A DNA stretch of 33,602 bases. Source: an uncultured Gammaproteobacteria bacterium (GTDB lineage: Bacteria; Pseudomonadota; Gammaproteobacteria; GCA-001735895). Position 1 is the first letter of the stretch, and every line of letters begins with the position of its first letter. The DNA is taken from positions 1 through 33,602 of the forward strand of contig CAMYON010000034.1 in the NCBI GenBank assembly GCA_947260025.1. Direction: 5' to 3'. The position numbers were made by a program, and so were the translations under genes. Positions 1-8,360 of the stretch are shown in pieces. A model generated the notes under the pieces. That model was not told where the DNA came from, did not search any database, and was given only the letters and a program-made list of their open reading frames with translations.

Positions 1-147
1 GAAGTAAGCGTTTCCTCCGGCGCCGGCAGCTTTGCAACGCTATTACTGTTTTTCCTGATCATCCAGGTTGTGATCGCAGCCAGGGGAGCCCTCGCGTTAA
101 CCCCCTCTAAAAAAAGCGACGATAACAACAAGAACAGGCTTTCCTGA
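1..147 (+). CDS. C-terminal end of a membrane protein (partial)
   Basis: Frame 1 is open from the window edge to a TGA at 145-147, giving 48 residues. It holds one hydrophobic segment (TLLLFFLIIQVVIAA) and ends in a charged, Lys/Asp/Asn-rich cytoplasmic-type tail. This is the usual look of the last membrane helix and tail of an integral membrane protein. The family cannot be recognised from so short a piece. A strong intrinsic terminator follows 54 bases after the stop, which supports this being a genuine gene end. Confidence 0.6.
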   Translation, partial: EVSVSSGAGSFATLLLFFLIIQVVIAARGALALTPSKKSDDNNKNRLS

Positions 148-201
148 GCTGCGATCCTTTTTCCCCCCGGCGCGTCAGCGCCATGCCCCGAGGAGGGCGT
201 C

Positions 202-241
202 ATCCCCGATCGGTTTAACCCACCGCTCGGGGATTTTTTTT
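202..241 (+). terminator. Rho-independent terminator
   Basis: An 8-bp perfect stem ATCCCCGA/TCGGGGAT (202-209 with 227-234) encloses a second 4-bp stem CGGT/ACCG (211-214 with 222-225) and runs directly into eight T residues (234-241). It ends the transcript of the gene finishing at 147. A smaller hairpin, GGCGC-GTCA-GCGCC, lies just before it at 169-182. Confidence 0.88.
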
Positions 242-365
242 GCCTGCATTCGCGTTATAGCGGAAATTGCGCATGCCACGGGATTGGCAAAACAAGGGCC
301 AGATCAATAAACCGTTATCGCATCCTGTTTAAACTTGGCGGCGTAATGTTCGCTAAACCAAGACG

Positions 366-1688
366 GTGAACCGGATGCGACTGTGGAAGATAGCGGCTGA
401 AATGGCGGCGCGAACGCCACCGGAACGAAATCGATATGTCGATTTCCTGCGGGCGGCCTCGATCGTTGTCGTGATTCTGGGTCACTGGCTGATGGCAACC
501 GTCTACTACGACAACGGTACGCTCACCAGCGAGCATATTTTTAGACTTTTGCCGGCGACACAGTGGCTGACGTGGATATTCCAGGTCATGCCGGTCTTTT
601 TTATCGTCGGCGGTTACTCGAACGCGGTTTCACTGGAGAGCGCGCAACGCAAGGGCGTCGGATATGCCGGCTGGCTGGCGGCGAGACTTTACCGCCTGGC
701 GGTGCCGTTACTGGTATTGATCTTTGCCTGGACTGCTATCGCGTTGATCATGCGGTTCCTTGATGTCAGCCCCGAAGTTATTCAGCTGGCCACCAGGGCG
801 TCGTTGATCCCGACCTGGTTCCTCGCGATTTACATCATGGTGGTGATACTTGCGCCACTCGCTTACCGCTTCTGGAAAAAATTCGGCTTCCTGTCATTCT
901 GGGTCCTGGTGGCGTTGGCGATTTTAATGGATATCGCCTTCTTTGCGGCGCAAATTCAGTGGCCAAGCTGGAGCAGCTACTTCTGGGTCTGGCTCGCGAT
1001 ACACAGCCTGGGATTTGCCTGGCGGGATGCGCGTATCGGGTCGCCGCTCCGGCTGCTGACGATGTCGGCGCTTGCGCTCGGTGCCATGTGGCTGCTGGTT
1101 TTTTACGGTCCTTATCCGTTGGCGATGGTCGGTTCTCCCGACCAGGTGCTGTCGAATACGACACCGCCGAAGATCACGCTGATTGCGCTTGGTGCGTTCC
1201 AGTTCGGGTTGTTACTGGCGTTCGAGAATCCAATGCGGCGCAAACTGGCGAACCCGCGCCTGTGGACCGCGACCGTGCTGATAAACAGCATGATCATGAG
1301 TATCTACCTGTGGCATATCACGGTAATGATCGTGTTGATTGGCGTGCTGTACCTGGCAGGCGGTATCGGCCTGGGCCTCGAACCGGTGAGCCTGCACTGG
1401 TGGTTGGCGCGCCCGCCCTGGATAGCGCTTATGCTGTGCCTGCTACTACCTCTGGCGCTGTTGCTATCGCCGCTGGAAAGACGCTCCCCGAATCCCGCGT
1501 TGCCGATACTGTCGCCCGCGCGGCAGGTAACCGGCGCCGCGCTGATATGTCTCGGGATCGCGCTGCTGGCTTATTTTGGATATGCCGGCGGGCCGCTGCC
1601 GTGGTTCGATGTCATGCCGTTTACCCTGATTGTCGCGGGCGTACTCGTCAGCGGTTTAGCATCCGGTTTCAGACGCAAGTCTGCTTGA
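366..1688 (+). CDS. Acyltransferase family 3 membrane protein
   Basis: This is a 440-residue polytopic protein of the acyltransferase-3 family (OafA/WecH type), which transfers acyl groups onto sugars or other envelope molecules from within the inner membrane. Near the N-terminus it has the typical RxRYVDFLRA motif followed by a first helix ending in GHW, the expected catalytic His position. A second helix carries PVFFIVGGYSN, and a late YLWH motif precedes further helices. I count about ten hydrophobic segments. The GTG at 366 is used here. An in-frame ATG at 375 is equally possible and removes three residues. The gene stands alone, with a terminator upstream and a convergent operon downstream (4-base gap). 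The acceptor cannot be told from sequence. Confidence 0.85.
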   Translation: MNRMRLWKIAAEMAARTPPERNRYVDFLRAASIVVVILGHWLMATVYYDNGTLTSEHIFRLLPATQWLTWIFQVMPVFFIVGGYSNAVSLESAQRKGVGYAGWLAARLYRLAVPLLVLIFAWTAIALIMRFLDVSPEVIQLATRASLIPTWFLAIYIMVVILAPLAYRFWKKFGFLSFWVLVALAILMDIAFFAAQIQWPSWSSYFWVWLAIHSLGFAWRDARIGSPLRLLTMSALALGAMWLLVFYGPYPLAMVGSPDQVLSNTTPPKITLIALGAFQFGLLLAFENPMRRKLANPRLWTATVLINSMIMSIYLWHITVMIVLIGVLYLAGGIGLGLEPVSLHWWLARPPWIALMLCLLLPLALLLSPLERRSPNPALPILSPARQVTGAALICLGIALLAYFGYAGGPLPWFDVMPFTLIVAGVLVSGLASGFRRKSA

Positions 1689-1692
1689 CTGC

Positions 1693-2136
1693 CTAAGACT
1701 GTGAATCGTCCGGCAGTTCGCGCTGGAAGCGCTGCGCCAGCAGGTGCTGGATTGTCTGGCAGTCTTCGCGGCTGGCCCAGCCCAGGCTGATAACCCTGGT
1801 CTTGACTTTGCCGTCTTCGAGCAGCTTCAAGCTTACCGCCCGCATCGACGGCTCGACCCGGTAAATGTCGTCGGCGGCATAAAACTTGCCGCAGCTGAGA
1901 CCGCTCGCATCGACTACCAGGCGCGGCGCACTCCAGCGCTTGCGAGTAAAACGTAACGCCATCAGGGTGGTGATCGTAAACACGATATAGTGCGGCAGCA
2001 CCGGCGGCCAGGGCCAGGCGCCGAGCAGGTATAGCAGAACCGGGGCGATCGCGATGTTGAACGCCATGTGAATCAGGCGCGGCTTGCTCGAGTAAAAAAC
2101 CTGCGGCTCGTCCGCTGGATCTGGCGCGTCGCTCAT
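1693..2136 (-). CDS. Small membrane protein, unknown function
   Basis: This 147-residue protein belongs to no family I recognise. After a short acidic N-terminus it has two hydrophobic segments (about residues 22-42 and 48-62), then a soluble domain of about 75 residues with alternating beta-type segments (PRLVVDASGLSC, RAVSLKLLEDG, TRVISLGW) resembling small bacterial PH-like domains. Its ATG overlaps the aceK stop codon as ATGA (2133-2136), so the two are probably translationally coupled. That makes it a candidate partner of AceK or simply a co-expressed envelope protein; nothing in the sequence decides. Confidence 0.7.
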   Translation of the reverse strand: MSDAPDPADEPQVFYSSKPRLIHMAFNIAIAPVLLYLLGAWPWPPVLPHYIVFTITTLMALRFTRKRWSAPRLVVDASGLSCGKFYAADDIYRVEPSMRAVSLKLLEDGKVKTRVISLGWASREDCQTIQHLLAQRFQRELPDDSQS

Positions 2137-3914
2137 GCTCGATGCAGCCTGCAGGTGTCGGGATAGACCTTGATCGCCGGGACCTGGTTCTGGCTCAATT
2201 CGTACTGCAGGTTTTCCCAGTATCCGGCGGTCAGCAAATCGCCGTGATACTCGCGAAACATCTGTCGTTGCTCGCGGTCGCGGATACAGAGCCCGGCTTC
2301 TATCTCTTCGGGCAGGAAGATGACACCGTCTTCGAAATACCAGTCCGGAATGTCTTCCTCGCCTTCGAAGCGATCCAGGTTACTGCGAATCTTGACCTCG
2401 ACCATGACTTCGAGCGCGTCGTAATCGAACAGGTAAACCTTGAGAAAATGGCTGACACCGTAATTACGCGCGTCCAGGTCCTTGTTGAATATATTGGCGG
2501 CGGCATTGTTCTTGATGCAGTCGCCGAGACTCTCGAGCACGTAACGCACCTGCCTTTCGTCGGCGTTTTCCAGGAATATCGGCAGTGGCGTCATGCGCGG
2601 CTGCACGATCAGGTATTTGAAGACCACGGCGTCACCGTGCAGCGACACGGTCTCGCTGGCTTCCGCCAGCAGCTCGGCGAGCAGCCCGGGCGAAAACAGC
2701 TCCTTTTCGAGCGCGATGTTGAAGTAAATTATGTTGTCGAGCATGCTGCCGGTACGGTTGATTTCGTGGACGCGACTGTATTTTTGCTTGACCGAATCGA
2801 TACCCTCGAACTCGCCCCACTTGTAGCCGCTGGTCGGATGATTGCGAATTACCTTCAGATTGTAGGCCGACTGCGGTCCGGCGAAGCCGATCGCCACCGT
2901 GCCGGGTTCGCCGACGGCGTTATCGAGCACGCCGCCGCTGTCTTCCAGCTCCTGTTTGAGTTCCTTGATCACCGCGACCTTGCCGACGTGGTTGTAGCCG
3001 ATGGTCGAGTAATGCAAACCCAGCGCGCGGTGTGGCATCAATGAATGCAGGTAGGCGCTGAGCTCATGGTAGTAGGGCGTGGTGACGTGATAGTTCGCCA
3101 GCGTCGAGCTGAACAGGTTGTGCGCCAGATGCTCGTCGAGAATGACGGCGTCGCAATAGATTCCGTCGGGCCCGTTGAGCAGCGCGATGATCAGCGGTGC
3201 GTAGCTGTGGTCGTCGAAACTGATTTTGCCGACCAGGTAGGCACCGCGGTTGCGGAAAAAACCGACATCGATCATTTCGATGTCCGTAATGTCGCGGTCG
3301 CGCCTGCGGGCCAGGCGATCGATGCGCCTGGCGATGGCGAGGGCGTCGCCGTCGATATCGCGGTAGGCGACCGAAAACTCCGGAATCCGCAGGATTTCGG
3401 CAAGCAGGTCGGCCGACACGGGTGCGTCGACTTCAAATTTACGCAATAGCCCCGCCGGGTACTGCTCGCTGTTCTCGATCGAACCCCAGAACGCGTATTC
3501 GACCGGCTTCCATTCGTCGCGGTAGACGATGCGCCGTATCGAATGCATGAAGGCGTAGGCCACGTCCGACTCGTAGCGGTTTTCCACCATGCGCCAGAAG
3601 CGCGCCTCGAGCTGGTTCAGGAAACTGGCGTCGACCGAAACGTTCGGCTGGATTGCTTTGAGGTAGGCGCCCATGCGATGGATGTAGGAACTGTACAGCG
3701 ACAGGCGATACCGACTCAGCCAGATCGAGGTGCTGTGGTGCTGCTGCTCGAAGGCGGTCTTTGCCTGGTATGGCACACCGAGGAACTCGGTATAAAACTG
3801 TTCGAACTGCGCCAGCACCCACTCGGCCGTCATGCGGATACGGTCTTCGCGCCGCGCAGCACCGACCATGCGGAAGGTGAATTGCTCTTGATCGATACCG
3901 ATTGCCAGGGCCAT
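2133..3914 (-). CDS. aceK: Isocitrate dehydrogenase kinase/phosphatase
   Basis: AceK phosphorylates and dephosphorylates isocitrate dehydrogenase, controlling the split of isocitrate between the TCA cycle and the glyoxylate shunt. The 593-residue length is close to the E. coli enzyme (578). The C-terminal kinase-like half shows an ATP-loop region with Lys354 in NLKVIR, a catalytic segment NKDLDARNYGV in which Asp479 and Asn484 keep the D-x4-N spacing, and the metal-binding FDYD (Asp497). The N-terminal half is the AceK regulatory region. The start is supported by AGGAGG nine bases upstream. It lies 20 bases downstream of an FAH-family gene and overlaps a small membrane protein gene. It is not next to aceB/aceA in this window, which is unusual because the three often form an operon. 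Confidence 0.93.
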   Translation of the reverse strand: MALAIGIDQEQFTFRMVGAARREDRIRMTAEWVLAQFEQFYTEFLGVPYQAKTAFEQQHHSTSIWLSRYRLSLYSSYIHRMGAYLKAIQPNVSVDASFLNQLEARFWRMVENRYESDVAYAFMHSIRRIVYRDEWKPVEYAFWGSIENSEQYPAGLLRKFEVDAPVSADLLAEILRIPEFSVAYRDIDGDALAIARRIDRLARRRDRDITDIEMIDVGFFRNRGAYLVGKISFDDHSYAPLIIALLNGPDGIYCDAVILDEHLAHNLFSSTLANYHVTTPYYHELSAYLHSLMPHRALGLHYSTIGYNHVGKVAVIKELKQELEDSGGVLDNAVGEPGTVAIGFAGPQSAYNLKVIRNHPTSGYKWGEFEGIDSVKQKYSRVHEINRTGSMLDNIIYFNIALEKELFSPGLLAELLAEASETVSLHGDAVVFKYLIVQPRMTPLPIFLENADERQVRYVLESLGDCIKNNAAANIFNKDLDARNYGVSHFLKVYLFDYDALEVMVEVKIRSNLDRFEGEEDIPDWYFEDGVIFLPEEIEAGLCIRDREQRQMFREYHGDLLTAGYWENLQYELSQNQVPAIKVYPDTCRLHRA

Positions 3915-3934
3915 CTGGGGAAACCTCCTGCGGC

Positions 3935-4714
3935 CTACTCGGGGAGGTCGTCGAAATGGTTGGCCAGCGTGCCGATTCCCGGGATCGAGACCTGTATCTC
4001 GGTGCCGGGTTTCATCGTGCGGGCGCCGACCGAGGTGCCGCAGCAGATCAGGTCGCCGGGTACCAGGGTCTGGTACTCGGAAATCATCGCGACGATTTGC
4101 TGCGGGCTGTAAATCATGTCGGCCACCGGGTAGTCCTGGCGGGTTTCGCCGTTCTGGATCGCGAGTATGCTCAGCCCGGCGGGATCGATATCGGTATTGA
4201 TAAAGGGGCCGAGCGGGGTGAACGTGTCATAGCCCTTGCTGCGGGTCCACTGCTGGAACGCCTTGTCCTCGAACAGGAATTCGATAGCGGTCACGTCGTT
4301 GACGCAGGTGTAGCCGAAAATATGCTCGTCCGCCTGCTGCACGCTGATATTGCTGCAGCGGCTGCCGATGACGATACCGAGTTCGGCCTCGAAGATGACA
4401 CGTCCCTGGTGACCCCGCGGGCGATAAATCGTTTCGTTGGGACCGGTAACACTGGTCACCGGCTTCATGAAATACAGCGGTGTGACCGGAATCGTCTGGC
4501 CTTCGGCCTCGGCACGCTCGTGGAAGTTGTTCCACAGCGCCAGGATAGAATTCGGCGTATAGGGCGCGAGCAGCTCGACCTCGGACAGCGAGGCGCTTTC
4601 GCCAGTCAATATCGGCTCCTCGAACAGACCGTTGCTGCAAATTGCGATTTCGTCACCCTCGAGCATGCCCAGGTGTGTGGTGTCATTGCGTTTGAAGCGT
4701 ACCCAGCTAGTCAT
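3935..4714 (-). CDS. Fumarylacetoacetate hydrolase (FAH) family protein
   Basis: This 259-residue protein carries the C-terminal catalytic fold of the FAH superfamily. Members hydrolyse or decarboxylate beta-keto acids such as fumarylpyruvate, acylpyruvates or oxaloacetate in the cytoplasm using Mg2+ or Mn2+. The metal ligands are visible as Glu109 and Glu111 in FEAELGIVIG and Asp140 in TCVNDVTAIEF. PRGHQG precedes them, and PGDLICCGTSVG with KPGTEIQVSIPGIG near the end are typical of the family. It is the first gene of a minus-strand operon with aceK. Acylpyruvase or oxaloacetate decarboxylase activity would suit central carbon metabolism, but the substrate cannot be assigned. Confidence 0.85.
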   Translation of the reverse strand: MTSWVRFKRNDTTHLGMLEGDEIAICSNGLFEEPILTGESASLSEVELLAPYTPNSILALWNNFHERAEAEGQTIPVTPLYFMKPVTSVTGPNETIYRPRGHQGRVIFEAELGIVIGSRCSNISVQQADEHIFGYTCVNDVTAIEFLFEDKAFQQWTRSKGYDTFTPLGPFINTDIDPAGLSILAIQNGETRQDYPVADMIYSPQQIVAMISEYQTLVPGDLICCGTSVGARTMKPGTEIQVSIPGIGTLANHFDDLPE

Positions 4715-4825
4715 TGTTTTTTGTTCACGCAGTTAACTTAAGAGGGCGCGGAATCTATCACATGCTGCGACAAAATTGAATTTGGTTTGAATCCGGGGCG
4801 CTACCCGGCGGGCCGCGATCATAAG

Positions 4826-4851
4826 AATTTCGTATGCATGAATACGAAATT
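4826..4851. promoter_or_regulatory. Perfect inverted repeat between divergent genes (putative operator)
   Basis: AATTTCGTAT (4826-4835) and its exact reverse complement ATACGAAATT (4842-4851) flank a 6-base spacer. The site is in the 230-base region between the divergent FAH-aceK operon and the ketopantoate-reductase-like gene. It lies about 110 bases from each start codon, where a dimeric regulator could control either or both. No T-run follows, so it is not a terminator. Confidence 0.6.
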
Positions 4852-4944
4852 TAATCCTAACTATTTGATCGCTTGCGTGGACGCAATATCGGTCTTTGAC
4901 GTAGAATGCGCCGGTTTTTCACCCCATGAACCGTGAGGTCAATA

Positions 4945-5949
4945 ATGAAAGTTTGCGTGGTTGGAGCGGGCGCAATCGGCGGCATGATGGCGGCAAAGCT
5001 GGCCCGGGCGGGCCACGAAATGTCGGTCATTGCGCGCGGCGCGCACCTGGATGCGATCCAGACTAATGGCCTGAAGTACATCGAAGACGGCGAGGAACTC
5101 GTCATTACCGACATAGTCGCGACAGCCGACATGACCGAGATTAGCGGCCAGGACATGGTGCTGCTCGGCGTCAAGGCCCACCAGATCGAGCCGATCGCCG
5201 ACAAGCTGATGGACATGCTGTCCGAAACCGGTGTTATCGTCACGCTGCAAAACGGCATTCCGTGGTGGTACTTCCAGAAGCTGCCGGGTGAGTACGAAAA
5301 CAGCATCGTCCGCACTGTCGACCCGAACGGCGCCATCGCCGCGTCGATCGATCCCGATCGCATCATTGGCTGCATCGCGTTTCCAGCCGCCACCATCGAC
5401 GGGCCTGGCGTGATTCGCCATATCGAGGGCCAGCGTTACCCGGTTGGCGAACTCGACGGCTCCGAGTCCGAGCGCGTCAAGGCAATTTGCGAGGCCTTTG
5501 TCGAGGCCGGGTTCAAGTCCTTCGTGCTGCCTGACATTCGTTCCGAAATCTGGCTCAAGCTCTGGGGCAACCTGTCGTTTAATCCGATCAGCGCCTTGAC
5601 CCATGCGACGCTGGTCGATATTTGCCAGTTTCCGCAGACCCGCGCGCTGGCGGCGCAGATGATGACCGAGGCGCAGCAAATCGCCGAAAAGCTCGGCGCC
5701 AGTTTCCGCGTTTCGCTCGAGCGTCGCATCGAGGGCGCCGAAAACGTCGGTAAGCACAAGACCTCGATGCTGCAGGATCTCGAGGTCGGCAAGGCGCTCG
5801 AAATCGACGGCATGCTGGGCGTCGTAATCGAGCTCGGTGAGCAAACCAGGACCCCGACCCCGGCGATGAACACCGTGTTCGCGCTGGTCAGCCTGCTCAA
5901 TAAAACGGTACAGGAAGAGGGCATTAAAATAGCCGGTCAACCGGTATAA
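4945..5949 (+). CDS. Ketopantoate reductase family protein (ApbA/PanE-like)
   Basis: This 334-residue NAD(P)H-dependent reductase resembles 2-dehydropantoate 2-reductase. The dinucleotide-binding motif GAGAIGG is at residues 7-13, the conserved LQNG at 101-104, and the all-helical C-terminal domain carries Lys205 in WLKLWGNLSFNPISALT, the family's catalytic Lys/Asn region. ATG at 4945 is preferred over an upstream in-frame GTG (4933), because that GTG is part of the ribosome site GTGAGG. Many paralogues of this family act on other 2-keto acids. In this carboxylate locus it need not be the biosynthetic pantothenate enzyme. It has its own promoter region and terminator. Confidence 0.85.
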   Translation: MKVCVVGAGAIGGMMAAKLARAGHEMSVIARGAHLDAIQTNGLKYIEDGEELVITDIVATADMTEISGQDMVLLGVKAHQIEPIADKLMDMLSETGVIVTLQNGIPWWYFQKLPGEYENSIVRTVDPNGAIAASIDPDRIIGCIAFPAATIDGPGVIRHIEGQRYPVGELDGSESERVKAICEAFVEAGFKSFVLPDIRSEIWLKLWGNLSFNPISALTHATLVDICQFPQTRALAAQMMTEAQQIAEKLGASFRVSLERRIEGAENVGKHKTSMLQDLEVGKALEIDGMLGVVIELGEQTRTPTPAMNTVFALVSLLNKTVQEEGIKIAGQPV

Positions 5950-6000
5950 CAGTTTAAATCAGGACCTTAGAGCGAAAGTTCGAGCGCTGTAAAACGAAAG

Positions 6001-6026
6001 CGCGCCTCGTCAGGCGCGTTTTTTTT
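6001..6026 (+). terminator. Rho-independent terminator
   Basis: A 7-bp GC-rich stem CGCGCCT/AGGCGCG (6001-6007 with 6012-6018) with a CGTC loop is followed by eight T residues (6019-6026). It ends the ketopantoate-reductase transcript and isolates it from sucCD, whose putative operator starts 14 bases later. Confidence 0.9.
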
Positions 6027-6040
6027 GCAATTATTTTCAT

Positions 6041-6059
6041 CTGGTATACGATATACCAG
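6041..6059. promoter_or_regulatory. Palindromic operator upstream of sucCD
   Basis: CTGGTATA-CGA-TATACCAG is a perfect inverted repeat with 8-base arms. The arms extend to 9 bases if T6040 and A6060 are included. It ends 26 bases before the sucC start codon and contains TGGTATA, which could serve as an extended -10 element, so a bound repressor would block the promoter. The same arms with another 3-base centre recur at 8214-8232 upstream of the transporter operon. Confidence 0.68.
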
Positions 6060-6085
6060 AATTTCGTCCGGGGGGAGCGTACATA

Positions 6086-7252
6086 ATGAAGATACATGAG
6101 TATCAGGGCAAGGAAATTCTGCGTGAATATGGCGTGGCGGTGCCCAACGGCAAGGCCTGCTTCTCCGTCGACGAGGCGGTGGCCGCCGCCGAGTCGATAG
6201 GCGGCAGCAAGTGGGTGGTCAAGGCGCAGATTCATGCCGGCGGCCGCGGCAAGGGCGGCGGCGTCAAGCTCGCCGACTCGATTGACGAAGTGCGCAGCCT
6301 GGCCGACGAGATTCTCGGCATGACCCTGGTAACTCATCAAACCGGTCCCGAAGGCAAGGAAGTCAAGCGCCTGCTGGTCGAGGAAGGCGCGCCGATCAAG
6401 GACGAGCTTTACCTCGGCCTGGTGGTCGATCGCGCCACGCAGCGCGTGACCCTGATGGCCAGCTCCGAGGGCGGCACCGAAATCGAAACCGTGGCCGAGG
6501 AAACCCCCGAATTAATCCACAAGGTCTCGGTCGATCCGAAGACCGGGCTCACCGACGACGAGGCCCGCGACCTCGCTATCAAGATCGGCATCCCACAGGA
6601 ACTCGCCGCCGAGGCCGGTAAGCTGATGCAGGCCCTGTACCAGGCTTTCTGGGACAAGGACTGCTCGCTCGCCGAAATCAATCCGCTGATCGTCACCGAC
6701 GACGGGCGCGTCGTCGCGCTCGACGCCAAGATCAATTTCGACGAGAGCGCGATGTATCGTCATCCGGAACTGCAGGAGTTGCGCGATCTCGACGAGGAAG
6801 ACCCTGACGAGATCGCTGCCTCCGAGTTCGGCCTGAACTACATTTCGCTCGACGGTACCATCGGCTGCCTGGTCAACGGCGCAGGGCTGGCGATGGCGAC
6901 GATGGATATCATCAAGCTTTACGGCGCCTCGCCGGCCAACTTTCTCGATGTCGGCGGCGGCGCCACCACCGAGCAGGTCACCGAGGCGTTCAAGATCATG
7001 CTCAAGAATTCCAACCTGAAAGCGATCCTGGTCAACATCTTCGGCGGTATCATGCGCTGTGACGTGATCGCCGAAGGGCTGGTCAACGCGGCGCGCGAGG
7101 TCGACCTGTCGGTGCCGCTGGTCGTGCGCCTGGAGGGCACGAACGTCGAGCAGGGGCGGCAGATACTGGCCGATTCGGGTATTGCGGTTATCAGTGCAAC
7201 CACCATGGCAGACGCCGCCGAGAAAGTGGCCGCGGCCGCGGCAGGAGCCTAG
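6086..7252 (+). CDS. sucC: Succinyl-CoA synthetase beta subunit (ADP-forming type)
   Basis: This is the 388-residue beta subunit of an ATP-grasp acid-CoA ligase. It opens with [17 protein letters not shown], has the [13 protein letters not shown] nucleotide-binding segment, EINPL, and the C-terminal flavodoxin-like part with [20 protein letters not shown] and [11 protein letters not shown]. These match SucC more closely than malate thiokinase MtkA, which I recall as having an FAGINRCD-type segment. With SucD it forms or uses succinyl-CoA with ADP/ATP in the cytoplasm. A purine-rich GGGGGAG precedes the ATG. It is not beside sucAB here. Its own palindromic operator is shared with the transporter operon, so a role in activating an imported dicarboxylate remains possible. 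Confidence 0.9.
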   Translation: MKIHEYQGKEILREYGVAVPNGKACFSVDEAVAAAESIGGSKWVVKAQIHAGGRGKGGGVKLADSIDEVRSLADEILGMTLVTHQTGPEGKEVKRLLVEEGAPIKDELYLGLVVDRATQRVTLMASSEGGTEIETVAEETPELIHKVSVDPKTGLTDDEARDLAIKIGIPQELAAEAGKLMQALYQAFWDKDCSLAEINPLIVTDDGRVVALDAKINFDESAMYRHPELQELRDLDEEDPDEIAASEFGLNYISLDGTIGCLVNGAGLAMATMDIIKLYGASPANFLDVGGGATTEQVTEAFKIMLKNSNLKAILVNIFGGIMRCDVIAEGLVNAAREVDLSVPLVVRLEGTNVEQGRQILADSGIAVISATTMADAAEKVAAAAAGA

Positions 7253-7254
7253 AT

Positions 7255-8136
7255 ATGTCGATACTCATCAATAAAGATTCACGCGTCGTTACCCAGGGCA
7301 TCACCGGCAAGACCGGCATGTTCCATACCCATCACTCGATCGCGTACGCCAACGGTAAAAATTGTTACGTCGCCGGGGTAACCCCGAAGAAAGGCGGCCA
7401 GGAAGTCGAGGGCGTGCCGGTTTTCGACAGCGTCGCCGAGGCGAAGGCTGCGACCAATTGCAACGTATCGGTGATCTACGTGCCGCCGCCGTTCGCGGCC
7501 GCGGCGATCGACGAAGCGGTGGACGCGGAAATGGAAGTCGTGATCTGCATCACCGAGGGGATCCCGGTGAAGGACATGATTCGCACCCGCGATCGCATGA
7601 AAGGCTCGAGCACGATCCTGGTGGGACCGAACTGCCCCGGCGTTATCACGCCGGAAGAAATCAAGATCGGCATCATGCCCGGTTATATTCACATGAAGGG
7701 CCGCATCGGCGTGGTATCGCGTTCGGGTACCCTGACCTACGAAGTAGTCGACCAGCTGAGCAAGCTCGGCCTCGGTCAGTCCACCTGCGTCGGTATCGGC
7801 GGCGATCCGGTCAACGGGCTCAAGCACCTCGATGTCATGAAGATGTTCAACGACGACCCTGACACCGACGGCGTCGTCATGTGCGGAGAAATCGGCGGCA
7901 CCGACGAAGAAGAATGCGCCGCCTGGATTGCAGATAATATGACAAAACCGGTTGTCGGATTCATCGCCGGGGTTACCGCGCCTCCGGGCAAGCGTATGGG
8001 TCATGCCGGCGCAATTATCTCCGGCGGCAAGGGCACCGCGGATGAAAAGATCGCTGCGCTCGAGGCGGCCGGTGTCAGCGTCACGCGTAATCCGTCGGAT
8101 ATGGGTAAACTCATGGCCGAGGCGCTACAGCGATAG
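7255..8136 (+). CDS. sucD: Succinyl-CoA synthetase alpha subunit
   Basis: This is the 293-residue CoA-binding and phospho-histidine subunit paired with SucC, two bases downstream of its stop. Recognisable parts are the N-terminal CoA-binding Rossmann domain ([13 protein letters not shown]), [22 protein letters not shown], and the catalytic His250 in [16 protein letters not shown], which carries the phosphate between nucleotide and substrate. Length and motifs are those of a complete, functional SucD. Together with sucC it forms a two-gene unit ending in a stem-loop region before the transporter operon. Confidence 0.92.
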   Translation: MSILINKDSRVVTQGITGKTGMFHTHHSIAYANGKNCYVAGVTPKKGGQEVEGVPVFDSVAEAKAATNCNVSVIYVPPPFAAAAIDEAVDAEMEVVICITEGIPVKDMIRTRDRMKGSSTILVGPNCPGVITPEEIKIGIMPGYIHMKGRIGVVSRSGTLTYEVVDQLSKLGLGQSTCVGIGGDPVNGLKHLDVMKMFNDDPDTDGVVMCGEIGGTDEEECAAWIADNMTKPVVGFIAGVTAPPGKRMGHAGAIISGGKGTADEKIAALEAAGVSVTRNPSDMGKLMAEALQR

Positions 8137-8159
8137 ACTACCAGTTATAAGAATTACCC

Positions 8160-8197
8160 CCAAAGGGTATGAAAAAGCTTTACAGCTATCCCTTTGG
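8160..8197 (+). other. Stem-loop after sucD
   Basis: CCAAAGGG (8160-8167) pairs perfectly with CCCTTTGG (8190-8197) across a 22-base loop that contains AAAGCTTT. There is no T-run, so termination is uncertain. It could be a 3' end stabiliser for sucCD mRNA or part of the promoter region of the transporter operon. The words TACCAGTTATAAG (8139-8151) and TACCAGATTATAAG (8227-8240) flank it as near-identical direct repeats. Confidence 0.4.
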
Positions 8198-8213
8198 TGG
8201 TATAAGGTTGGGA

Positions 8214-8232
8214 CTGGTATATTGTATACCAG
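8214..8232. promoter_or_regulatory. Palindromic operator upstream of the tctCBA operon
   Basis: CTGGTATA-TTG-TATACCAG has the same 8-base arms as the site at 6041-6059. It overlaps TGGTATATT, a good extended -10 (TATATT at 8218-8223), with a weak -35 candidate TTGGTG at 8194-8199 (18-base spacing). The transporter start codon is 128 bases downstream, so the transcript would have a long leader. The position fits repression by a ligand-responsive regulator such as the GntR/FCD protein encoded at 11504-12250. Confidence 0.68.
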
Positions 8233-8360
8233 ATTATAAGGCTCCAATGTTCGCATTCTGGCAAGCCCAAGTGCCGGGGACAGAAAACCGAAGAGCTGGA
8301 AGAAATGGCAAACAGAAATGTTTGTCGACTACACAAGCATAATCCGTTAGGAGGAGTTCG

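Noticed and set aside
5984..6018. Alternative pairing of GCGCT with AGCGC that could compete with the terminator (riboswitch-like antiterminator)
   Set aside because: The competing stem is only about 5 bp and lies downstream of a complete gene, not in a leader of sucC. The promoter for sucC appears to be downstream of the terminator.
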